This document shows, piece by piece, positions 13,370-23,800 of a stretch of 64,000 nt of DNA (position 1 is the stretch's first letter; each line of letters opens with the position of its first letter). The translations under genes and the position numbers were made by a program. The notes under the pieces were generated by a model. It had not been told where the DNA came from. It saw only the letters and a list, made by a program, of their open reading frames with translations, and ran no database searches. The stretch spans positions 106,495,334 through 106,559,333 of the forward strand of contig NC_082595.1 of the NCBI RefSeq assembly GCF_030936135.1, given 5' to 3'. The DNA comes from Gavia stellata (Eukaryota; Chordata; Aves; Gaviiformes; Gaviidae).

Positions 13370-13805
13370 CAAGGAAGCTGGTGAGGGGTCTGGAGCACAA
13401 GTCTGATGAGGAGCGGCTGAGGGAACTGGGGTTGTTCAGTCTGGAGAAGAGGAGACTGAGGGGAGACCTCATCGCTCTCTACAACTCCCTGAAAGGGGGT
13501 TGCAGAGAGGTGGGTGTTGGTCTCTTCTCCCAAGTGACGAGTGACAGGACAAGAGGAAATGGCCTCAAGTTGTGCCAGGGGACGTTTAGGTTGGGTATTA
13601 GGAAAAAATTTCTTCACTGAAAGGGTTGTCAGACATTGGAACAGGCTGCCCAGGGAGGTGGTTGAGTCACCATCCCTGGAGGTATTTGTGTGGATGAGGC
13701 GCTTAGGGATATGGTTTAGTGGTGGACTTGGCAGGGTTAGGTTTGCAGTTGGACTCGATGATCTTAAAGGTCTTTTCCAACCTAAATGATTCTATGATTC
13801 TATGC
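13370..13805 (+). repeat. CR1 fragment, sense, with frameshift
   Basis: The C-terminal ORF2 remnant from [16 protein letters not shown] to FRLGIRKKF is followed by a frame break in an A-rich stretch near 13603-13610. The rest ([22 protein letters not shown]) lies in another frame. It ends with the CR1 3' UTR and two ATTCTATG units. It is inactive. Confidence 0.92.
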
Positions 13806-14391
13806 TTTTCAGCTGTACATCAGCCTTTTCCAGAAGAGAGATCAGCTCAGGAGTGATGGCCACCAAACCTGCATCGAACAGTGCTGCATTTCATTTCCCA
13901 GCTGCCACCCCAGGCTCCCCGGCTCCTTGCCCTGACATCCCATGGGGTACCTAGGCAGGAAATCCATCAGTGATAATACAGCTTCGCTAGGGAAATCTCT
14001 CTCCTTCAAGATGCTTCTCAGTCAGTGGAATCAAAATATTATATAAAAGCAATTTGGTGCTGGCAAAAAGTTTAAGGCAGGAACTGGATTCTCTACAGGG
14101 AGACCCAGACTTGTCTTAGCCCTGTGATGGAGAACATGGGTTTGTTTTCCCACAGCATAAGGTGGGAAAAGCTCATTTAATAAGGAAACGGTAGAAGTGC
14201 ACTCTGTCCCAGTCTGGACAAACGGCCACGGGGGAGCTGCCCTGTGCACTGATCTGGAGGACATTCTCATGCTCTTATTCGGTTGCCTTCTCACACTGGA
14301 GGACCAACGTTTTCTCATCTCACCTCAACCACCCGAAAGACCTTCCTGCAGGCAATCCTGCATTTGCCATGGATCCTGCTAGAAACCACTA

Positions 14392-14432
14392 TGTTTATAT
14401 ATATGTGTGTATATATATCTCTCTCTATATAT
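14392..14432 (+). repeat. TA/TG/TC dinucleotide tract
   Basis: A short compound microsatellite of TATA, TGTG and TCTC units. Confidence 0.8.
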
Positions 14433-16412
14433 GCTCCTGCTGGGAACATCTGCTCTTGGTAGACGTTTCCCTTCCCAATTTCCTGGAGATCATAAGGAGG
14501 GCCAGAAGGGTGAGAACTCTCACCCAAACTCTCCTTTCCCTCACCCAGGGAAGTTTACAGGCTTTGTTGGTTTAACTTCCCAGTTTATGTTAATGCAAGT
14601 GATAATTGTGGTTTCTGTATGAATTGGAGCTGCGAATTTTCCCATGCAGTGGCTACTTTGCCATAACAGCAACAGAACATAGAAATGTTCTGTTTCTGCA
14701 GGAGATGTGGAAGCTATGGTCCATGTACAGAGAATGAGAAAGTCCAAAAGTAAATCACGTCTGCCCTGTTAGCCTGGCTTCTTTTATTGCAAAGAAGTGA
14801 TGAGAAATCGCTTCCCAGAACGCTTCTGGTTTCTGCAGGATGAAGCAAGTGATAGTTCTGTAGCATATTCTTTAACATTTCCCAAAAAAACTTCTTTTGG
14901 TGAAACGATTCCTCCCATTTCATGAACGTGCTTTAAACAGCCTCAGATGACTAAGCAGGACCACTGGCTTTTCCTTGCAAGAGAGGAGAGCTGCCGTTGC
15001 AGAGAAGATGGTGTCTGGTGGCAAACCAGGTTGGTGGATGTCCCTCCATCGCTCACTCGGACTCCCGCCACCGTCTTAGCGAAGACCCAGGGGTCTCCGG
15101 TCAGCATGGGCAGCGAGGTTCACCAACTCTGATTAAAAATACCCTTCTTCTTGTTTTTTAAGGAGTTACCAGTTCACTGACCTGGCTGATCCTGCGGGTC
15201 TGTATTTGCATGACTCAGGGTGTGGCACAAGGGCAAAAAAGGAACCGAATGCAGGGAGGGGAGGAGGAACTTCTCGAGCCGCTGCTGCCACCAAAAACAC
15301 TTAACACGAAACTCCGACCTCAGTCACCCGCTTCCCTATTTTCCTTCCAAAGAGTGCAAAAAGTGGAGATGCAGCAAGTTGGACGTTAATAAGCAATTTA
15401 TGTCGCAGCCAGTCTGAACCAGTCTAGGCAGCGTGACTGGTGTTTGTCATTACAAGGGCTGCGAGGGGGGGTGGGATGGGGGATTTACAGATCAGCCCAC
15501 GCATTTTTGGATAATCTGTGGACTGCCTTTAGGTTTTGTATAAATAATAATAATTAACAGCGGATGTAACTAATTGGAATCCATTCCACGGCAGTAACAT
15601 GATCCATCTTATTGCCAATCCCCTGAGTCACTCCGTCCTCCGGATGATTATTTTTCTGCTTTTCCCTAACACAATCTGAACACTGCCTTCCACGCTGCTG
15701 ATGGATCCAGCGCGGGTTGGCGCTGCCGGGGCATTTCAAACCCTCCTCTAGCCCAGACACAACCAACTCCGCACCAGCGGGGCAAGACTTGTCCCATACA
15801 TCATCAAAGCTGCACATTTTTAAACTTAAAATCCCCTCCACCATCCACAAGTCTGGTGTTAACCCAGTTGTGTTATCACCTATTATTTGTCCGATTTATT
15901 TTGAATTAAAAGCAGCGACCAGCATCCTAGATTTCCTTCTGGGCAGCTTTACTGGGTCTTGCTTTGCGTCGTGATCTCTGTTTGGGACGAGGCTCCCCTT
16001 CCTTGACCTCCTGGGAAGAGCACATTGTTCCCGGGTCTGGTGGCCCCGGGGGAAAGCAAAGCCCAAAGCAGAGCTCTGCAGCACTTGCGGAGCAGCACGG
16101 CCAGCTGTGGCGGAAGGTCCTCTCCCTGCACATGTGACACGGTCTGTCTTGTCCCCTCCTGGGAACAGCAGTCCTGCCACTGCCACCCCAGCTCTGGGAG
16201 GGAAGCTCTTCTCCAGGCTGATTCCTAGGCTCCCAAGTGTCGTTGCTCCTTTCCAGGATTAGATATGGAGAAAGTACGGGGAGAAAAAGCCCACCTTGGC
16301 TGGGAGAGTAGCCTTCTAGCTGGATTCAAACCTCCCTGAAATCAGGAGGAGGCTTCTTGTGGGCTTCAGAAGGGTTTGGAGGAAACCCACACTCCTGTAG
16401 AGCAAGAACGCC

Positions 16413-16440
16413 TTTTTTTTTTTTCTTTTTTCTTTTTTTT
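16413..16440 (+). repeat. T-rich tract
   Basis: Runs of T broken by single C, about 0.8 kb upstream of the CpG island. Confidence 0.8.
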
Positions 16441-17648
16441 GTGGAGATTTTCTGTCATTCCTGGGGGTTCTGTGCTGTTCGCTTTGGTGTGGCACTGAAA
16501 GCCTCCCTTGTTTCATCTGCCTTCAGGATGCCTCCAGAAGGCAGCTGTTGGTCAACAGGATTTCTGCAGGCTCTGGAAATCAAGTGTTCGAATGTCTTCC
16601 TCAATAGACAACCAGCAAAGCAGAGAGTCATATAATGCCTTGATTTGGTGCACCCAGAGAGGCTGAGTGATCTGAGGGCACTCACACACCTTGAAGGCCA
16701 TGATCAGCCATGCCCGAGGCCTCCCCAGCCCTGTCCCATTCTCCTGGTCGGACCTTGGATCCACCCCGAAGCCTCATCTGTGTTCCTGTCTCCTGGAGGG
16801 ACCTTGGAGCCTTTCCAGTCCTGTCCCTCGCCCCATGTCCTGCTCCTCCGGACTCCCCGGATAGACCCAGGCCCGTTTCCATCGCCTGCCGTGGCTGTTG
16901 ATGGTCGCTGTGACCAGCACCCCGCTCTGCCCAGGGCAACTACTCCTGCCCTGTTTTTAGGGAGGACGATGGAGAGATGCTAAAGCAACACGGGGTAGAG
17001 ACGGAGCAAACCCATTTCCTACGCACTCCTACGCAGCGCTTCCATGCCCAGGGTCCCAGCGGGTGGGAGCTGGTCATCCCCGGATGGACGGACAGGCAGC
17101 ACGGGCAGGGACACCACGCAGGGCCCCCGTTTTCCATACGCCCAACGCATGGACGCTCGGGCCGAGGATGGATTTGGGGTGCCGGGGCCGGGAGTCCGCT
17201 CTGGCAGAGCCCTTTGGGCATCGCCCCCAGCCCCGCGCCTTCGCACACCCCGGGGGGGGGTCACCGCGGGGGGGGGGGGGTCTGGGGTGGTGGGGCGCTG
17301 CGTTAAACCCCCCGGGAGGAGCCGGGCGGGGGGATCCGCCGGCGCGGAGAGCCGCGCAGGCTGCTTGGGGCGCGGTGCTGCATGGCGCTGCGGAGCTTGC
17401 GCTCAGCGCGCGGTTCTCACGCGGCCGCGGAGCGGGCGGGGATGGAACGCGGGCGGCGGGGGGAAGTGGGGAGGCGCTGCGCGGGGGGGCGCCCTTGCGC
17501 GCTGGCTTGCGCGGCCGGGTGACGCCACAAAGGGCGCCCCGCCCCGCCGCGCCGCCCCACGTGCGCGCCGCCCCGCCGCGGCAGTGCGCAGCCGGCGGCC
17601 CCGCAGGCAGGTGGGAGCGCGGCGGGCGGCAGGGCCCCCGCCCCGCCC

Positions 17649-17671
17649 GGCCCCGGCCCCGGCCCCGGCCC
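17649..17671 (+). repeat. (GGCCCC)n repeat in the probable 5' UTR
   Basis: Three perfect GGCCCC units and a partial fourth, with further units at about 17779-17790. On the minus strand this reads (GGGGCC)n. Confidence 0.85.
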
Positions 17672-17677
17672 GCCGCC

Positions 17678-17728
17678 ATGGGCGCCTGCCCCCGCCGGCC
17701 GCCGCCGGCCCCCCGCCCCGCCGCGTGA
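17678..17728 (+). promoter_or_regulatory. Upstream ORF in the probable TNFRSF21 5' leader
   Basis: An ATG in strong context (GCCGCCATGG) opens a 16-codon, proline/arginine/alanine-rich frame that ends at TGA 17726-17728. That is 72 nt before the main ATG and in the same frame. If the transcript starts upstream of it, ribosomes would meet this ORF first and the receptor would depend on leaky scanning or reinitiation. Whether it is in the mRNA depends on the unmapped start site. Confidence 0.45.
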
Positions 17729-17800
17729 GGCAGCGCGGCTGGACGGGCAGCGCCTCGCCCGCAGCCCCGCTGCGCGGCGGCCCCGGCCCCGGCCGCCACC

Positions 17801-17854
17801 ATGGGGGCCGCCGCGGCGTGCCGGAGCGCCGCCGCCTCCGCCGGCCTCCTCACG
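17801..17854 (+). CDS. TNFRSF21: TNFRSF21 coding exon 1 (start codon, signal peptide N-terminus)
   Basis: Eighteen codons, alanine-rich, ending phase 0 at donor ACG|GTGAGT (GT at 17855). The ATG sits in a perfect Kozak context (GCCGCCACCATGG). An in-frame TGA at 17726-17728 lies upstream with no other in-frame ATG between it and 17801, which fixes this start. The exon supplies the polar and alanine-rich beginning of the signal peptide; the hydrophobic core spans the junction with exon 2 (SAGLLT then LLMLLGTA). N-terminal sequences of DR6 differ widely between species, so the assignment depends on context and phase rather than on similarity. Confidence 0.85.
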
Positions 17855-20800
17855 GTGAGTGCGGGTATGTCTGCATGCGCGGGGGGGGGGGGGGGGTGTC
17901 GGTCCGTCCCCGCGCGCTCCGCGGCTGCAGCGGCGCCTCCCGCGCAAGATCCGCGTGTCCGCGGGGGGTGGGGGGGATGGATGTGCTGCAGTGCGGGGCT
18001 GCCCGCCCGCCCCTCCCGCCTGGGGCGGGGTGGGTGCGTGGTGCCGGGCTGGGGGGGGGGCAGGCGGGCAGGGGCGTGTTTTGGGGGTGCGCGTGTGTTT
18101 GGGTGTCCTGCTGCCCCCGCGGGGTGTGCGGGGCTCCCCCGCGCCCCGCCCGGGGGGTGCTGCCTCCCCCAGCCCCGCAGCAGCATCCCTTCCACGGCGG
18201 GCGGGCGAGGGGCGGCGTCCTCCCGGGGGGCTTCATCCAGGGCCGCGCCGCGCCTGGAGGGCTGAGCAGATCCTTGCTTCGACCCCAGGCTCGGCACTGG
18301 GCTGGGGTCTGTCCATCTGTCCGTCCATCCATCCCTCCACCCCCCCCAGCTGCTCTTCTTGCCACCCTTTGGCCAGGCAGCAAAACTCCCCACCGCTCAC
18401 TGCAGGCAGCTGCCCTGACTTAACACGGAAATGTTCTCCGGCAGGTTCACCTCCAGGTTTACCTTCCCAGGTAGGGCCCTTCCCAACTGGCGCTTCAGGG
18501 CTACGTCCCGTCTTTTTGGGGAGAGACGGTAACGCGGTGTGTCGGGCGCACGCCGCAGCTGCTGCGGCTGGGTTGTGTAACCGAGGAGCGCGCTTGCTCT
18601 TGAACTCAAGGTGGATCTTGGCGAGCTGGTGCTGGCTTGACAGGAATCTGAGTAAACAACAAATAATCCAAAGCCGGGAGAGCGTTAGCCGGGAAACAGC
18701 CTCGTCGCTTTGAAGGCGAAGGGTAACGTTGTACGGCGGCGGAGCAGCCGGGGTTCGTGCACGGTGCTGGCTGGGTGCTGCCGAGCGCCGGTTTCCCGCT
18801 GGGAGAGGAGAGTGCTGCTGCGTGTCTGGAAGATGAGATGCTGATAGGGGGCTTGGGATACGGAGCTCCAGCTGGGATTCTGGAGGTCAGTCGGGATTGG
18901 CGGGGATAGAGGGAAGAGGGGGAAAAAAGGGTGGTATGAAGGTGTAGGGAAAGAAACCAGCAATTTTGCAAAATGAAGCGAGACTCCAGCAAACGCGCGC
19001 TTATGTTGCTTGTGCACGCGTGTACTCAAACCTCTGCCTGTGTTGATCGTTCGAGCAAATCAGCTGTAAGACAAAATTCCCGTTTGCTGGTGAGCTGGCA
19101 GGATACTCCCTTGGCGACCAGCCGGGCTTTCTTCATCCGACATCTTCCTCTTCAAAATTTTGGGCAACTCCCTTTGGCCCCGCAAGGAGTTAATGTCTTT
19201 CCAACGCGATGGAATTATGTTCAAATCAATATGTTCAAATCAGGCGCAGCAAACCTGAATCGGCCCAGCCATTCGGTTTTTGAGCAATAGCCGCTCGGCA
19301 GCGGTTGCGTAAGGCTGGTGTTGGTCATGGTTTCCCTCGCTCGGCGTGGGCTTCGGGCACCCACCGGCTGCCGCAAGGTGGTTTCCACCATCCCCCCGAA
19401 TACCCTCGCCTCGAACGGGCACGGTGCACCTTGCTTCGGCTCGGGGCTTCCGGGAGCCTGGGGAATTTCATCGGCTTGGAGCAAAACCGTGGCTGCCGGG
19501 GGTGCTTGTGAGCTCTGGTCGGTGCTGGCTGCAGGAGTAGCTGCCGGGTTTTCCTTCATGGGGACCAGATGTGCCGATGCTGCTGTTTTGGCAGGCTCAG
19601 CTGCCTGCGTTTCGCTCTCGAGACGTAGTAAAGGGACTGCTGAGCAGGGTAAGCCCCGGACTCTCGGTTTCACAAACCCCAAAGCAGCTGAAATAGCTGG
19701 TCACTTGGCAAGAAGGAGAAACTTGCTTTGCTCTGCCATACTCTCCTCACAGGCAACTTTTTTCGAGTGAGTAACGTGATCCTTTTTACAGTGAGCGGGG
19801 CAGGAGATGGGCTCCGTCTGTCTGCAAAGTTACTGTAAAACTTCCAGACCAGTTTATTTGTCCTTCTGGGTTTGTTGTACAATTTTGGGTTTTTTTTTTC
19901 TCCTTTAATGTCGCAAGCGACTTGCCGGTGCCGGTCGGCGGAGGGTGCAGCTGACGTTCGGGAAGGGCGGCGGGCTGTGCAGCCTGTCCCCGACCTGTCC
20001 CAAGGCATCGCCATGGAGCCAGCTGCCATTTCTGCCAAATTCTGCTCGTTTTGCTCGGAAATGGTTCCCACAGTATCAGTTTAGCACTGTCAGTCCTCGT
20101 TCGCTTAAAGCTCTCTGCTCTTGCTCTTCTCTACCGGGGTCAAGTCACCTGTGTTTAGCTGGCTTTTGTCTTTTTTTTCATTTTTATTTTTTAGGTTTAT
20201 TGCTGCCTCCCCGCAGGGCTGGTGGTAGGGCATTGCTGTACACAACCCGAGGCATTGACTGTCTTGAGGTGTCACCCCGTTTGAGGACACAAATGCCTGT
20301 TGGTCCAACTTTCCGCTGGTGTGTTGACCCACTGAGTGGGTTTGGGTCCTGAATGAGCCACTGTATTCTCCGCTGCATCCCCTTGCACGTGTCCAGGAAG
20401 CTTGTGGCCCCTTAAAAGCTATTTACTGTGCAAATTGCCCGTCGGGTCTCTCTTGCAGCATGCGGTTATTGAAGAGGGTGATGGAGGCATAGCATAGATG
20501 TGGACATTGAGATGGAGCCCTCAAGCTGGGTGGTGGTAAGGTGGGTCATGCCCATCTCGGCTGCGGGGTGCTGCTGGCCCGAGGGTTTGTTTGCAGCCGA
20601 GCGCGAGGGTATCCTTGTCTGAGCTGTTTCCCCGATGTGGGGAGGTGAAAATGAGAGTGTTCCCCATCCTGACCTGCTTTCCTCATACCATAAAACCTCT
20701 ACATGTTGGAATAGGTGAAGGTGACTGGGAAGCGCCTTTGCCCGTGCGGTGCAGGGTGTCGATGCTGAGCTGGGGATGCTTTTTGGGATCGTGGCTGCCC

Positions 20801-23800
20801 TGTCCTGCTCGACCCTTTTGGCTTCAGTGTCGAGAGCTCCTCCTGCATCGGACATGGAGAGCAGCACTGAAACTGCCTGAAACCAAATCTGCCTTTTAGT
20901 GTTGTCTTGCACCGATTCCTCTTTTCTGTGGTTCTTTGTTACCCAGGTGGCCAAGAAGGCCAACGCCATCCTGGCCTGTATCAGAAATGGTGTGCCCAGC
21001 AGGAGTAGGGAGGGGATCGTGCCCCTGTACTCGGCGCTGGTGAGGCCGCACCTCAAATCCTGTGTTCAGTTTTGGGCCCCTCACTCCAAGAAGGACATTG
21101 AGGTGCTGGAGCGTGTCCAGAGAAGGGCGACGAAGCTGGTGAGGGGTCTGGAGCACAAGTCTGATGAGGAGCGGCTGAGGGAACTGGGGTTGTTCAGTCT
21201 GGAGAAGAGGAGGCTGAGGGGAGACCTCATCACTCTCTACAACTACCTGAAAGGAGGTTGCAGAGAGGTGGGTGTTGGTCTCTTCTCCCAAGTGACGAGT
21301 GACAGGACAAGAGGAAATGGCCTCAAGTTGTGCCAGGGGAGGTTCAGGCTGGATATAAGGAAAAATGTCTTTCCTGAGAGAGTGGTGAAGCATTGGAAGA
21401 GGCTGCCCAGGGAGGTGGTGGAGTCACCATCACTGGAGGTGTTCAAGGAACATGTGGACGAGGCATTGCAGGACATGGTTTAGTGGGCATGGTGGTGTTG
21501 GGTTGATGGCTGGACTTGATGATCTTGCAGGTCTTTTCCAACCTCAGTGATTCTGTGATACCCTATATACTTTCTTTGGTACTGGAGCAGTGAACTGAAA
21601 TCCAGTGGCTAAGCAGAGCTCACCTCATTATTCTGTTGCTTTTGCCATTGAGACTGGGTGTCTTGGCCAGAAAGGTCTAGTTTTGTGTGTTGCTGGGCAG
21701 TCCTGAGGATGAGGGACCAAACCAGGAGACACCCCTTTTTGTTGAAGATGTCCTCCTGCTCCTGGCCTTTTCTTTCAGAGATGTGAGTGGTGCCAGCCAT
21801 GGAACCTGAGCAGCTGTATTTTTTTTTTTTAGGGACCAGAAGTGCCAGTCTTAATAACTAGTGGATGCTCAATGCTGCTTAGCCTTCCCTGGCTGGGACT
21901 TTCTGTTGTCCCTAAGCTTGGAAGTGCAGCTGAAGATCTGGAGATGTTCAAAAGCACCGGTGCTTCTTTGCTTGAGATAGGGTTTAAAGAAAACCCCAAA
22001 ACCAAACCTAATGCTGTTACCATAGTGCAGGTCCCACTGGCTTCAGTTACCTGGGTGAGTGATGGAAAGATGCTGGAGACGGGAAGAAAAGGGGGAGCAG
22101 GGGGGGACCTGCAGCACGTGCTTGTAGCTGTGGGTTTCCTGAGGTCTGGCTTGATGCGGAGGGAGAAATCAGGATCAGAGACGGCAGCACGCAGCTCATC
22201 CCCGGTGAGGCAGGAGAGCCACTGCCTGTCCTGCCTCTCCCGACACCCTGTCCCGCTCGGCAGGGCCCGGGGAGGAGGTGACCCCCCATACAACCTGGGG
22301 AGGCCTGACCCCGCTGTGCTGGTTTGCTAATTCAGGGTTGCGTCATAGAGATTACGGGCGGCAGGTTTCCTTAGAGCCAGCTAAGCGCTTCGTTAAATCA
22401 TGTCTTAAGGGAGGGGAAAAATAAAATGTATCCTGTAAGCCTTTGCTGCCTGCCAGGGCAGCCCTGCTTTTTGTTTTAATTTGACGTGCCGTAATTAGCC
22501 TGGCCGCTGCAGGATCCTTGTCAACTCCTTGTGGGCTTGCCTGCTTCTGCCTGCTCTGTAATTGCTGCTTCAGGAGAGAGGAAAAAAAAAAAAATTTAAA
22601 AAAAAAAAATAATTGAAGTGTTTTGTACAAATCCCAAGCCGTAAATTATTTAGCAGGTGAAACAGAAATGTGCTGTGTGTTTCCAGGAAGCCAGAGACTG
22701 CACCAAAAATGATGCGGCGCGGCTTGCGGCTCTGCCACGATGTGCCTTCTGCAGAGTCATGTTGTTGGGAGGCTCTTTTCTTTTTTTTTTTTTTCCTTCC
22801 TGAATATATTCTTGCTGGCGGATAGCCCGGAATAGGTAGCAGAGCAAAAACGAGGGCTTGTGTAACATAGCCAAGTGATTTATGTGCCTGGCTGCGCTGT
22901 TGAAAAGCGTTAGGGTCTCTGGTCTTTTTACCTTCCGCGTAGGAAAGCGCCTTTGGAAATTCAAGGTAACGTTGCCTCGTTCCTCTCTCTCCCTCCTAAC
23001 TCAGCCTGTGGCTGAGAAAATGTTTTGAAAATGTTTTCTCTGTTGCTTTGCGTGCTGTATGAGGTTGTGTCAGCCTTTCTTTTGATACGCCTTTTGTTCT
23101 TGGAGTCTTATCTCTGCTGGCATAACTGGCATTAAATCCGTGGTCCAGAGGTCTTCTGGAGGAAGCAGAGGTCCTGCTTGGTAGATGGGGCTTCTCTTGG
23201 GGATGGAACAGCCTCGATGCAAGGAAATTAAGGGAATAAAACCCTGGGGTTGGAAATAGGTAGAGATAAACGGGTTTGTAGCCATCATCTAGCCAAGCCC
23301 CACTGGGTGCAGTTCAGTGTCTAAACATTGGGGACCTTCTACCTGTGTCTGATGCAATGAGGAACTGAGTTACAGCAGAGCTCCTCAAAGAGCTTAAAAA
23401 TAGCATCAGGTTTTCCCTCCTGTTGCTAATGCATCTAGTTTAAAGTGGGTTCAGATGTGGTTGGAGGCTTGAAGCAGAACATCCCTTGTGGTCTCACCAA
23501 ACCCTACGCTTGTGCAGGGTCATAAAAATAATCACGGAAGGGCAGAGGGACTGAGAAATAGTCCAGTAATGCCTGCTAGCCCGGATTTCAACCTGGTTTG
23601 CGTTATTTAGAAAAGTAACTATTTGAACAAGTGCAGATCAACAAGGAGGAAAGTTTTACAGGTCAGAGCTGCCACCTGCGAGTGTTTTTTGTCTTTCCGG
23701 CAAGCGCCTGGCTCATGCTGGAGCCTCTCAGCCTTGAAATGCAAAGCTGGTCTGAATTCTCCTGGGGTGGCCAGGTAGCACGTACTGCTGAAACACAATT

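Larger units (their letters stand above)
13806..17199. other. Proximal upstream region of TNFRSF21
   Basis: No gene or CR1 recognised. The part 15330-15650 resembles conserved noncoding DNA: an AT-rich core with TAATAATTAA and an inverted GGAAT/ATTCC pair at 15576-15587. The final kilobase becomes GC-rich toward the CpG island. Confidence 0.65.
17200..18300 (+). promoter_or_regulatory. CpG island with TNFRSF21 promoter and 5' UTR
   Basis: The stretch is extremely GC-rich and CpG-dense compared with flanks on both sides, and it is centred on exon 1. Visible elements upstream of the ATG are an E-box CACGTG at 17558-17563, a TGACG half-CRE at 17520-17524, and Sp1-type CCCCGCCCC near 17537-17545. 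I see no TATA box. It contains G homopolymers (14 G at 17267-17280, about 16 G ending near 17896) and a GGCCCC repeat. The exact transcription start cannot be placed from sequence; somewhere between about 17400 and 17650 is likely. Confidence 0.75.

Noticed and set aside
17044..18423. Open frames of 459 codons (plus) and 439 codons (minus) across the CpG island
   Set aside because: GC-extreme composition removes stop codons. The frames are low-complexity Gly/Ala/Arg/Pro and one of them runs through the real exon 1 and its splice donor.
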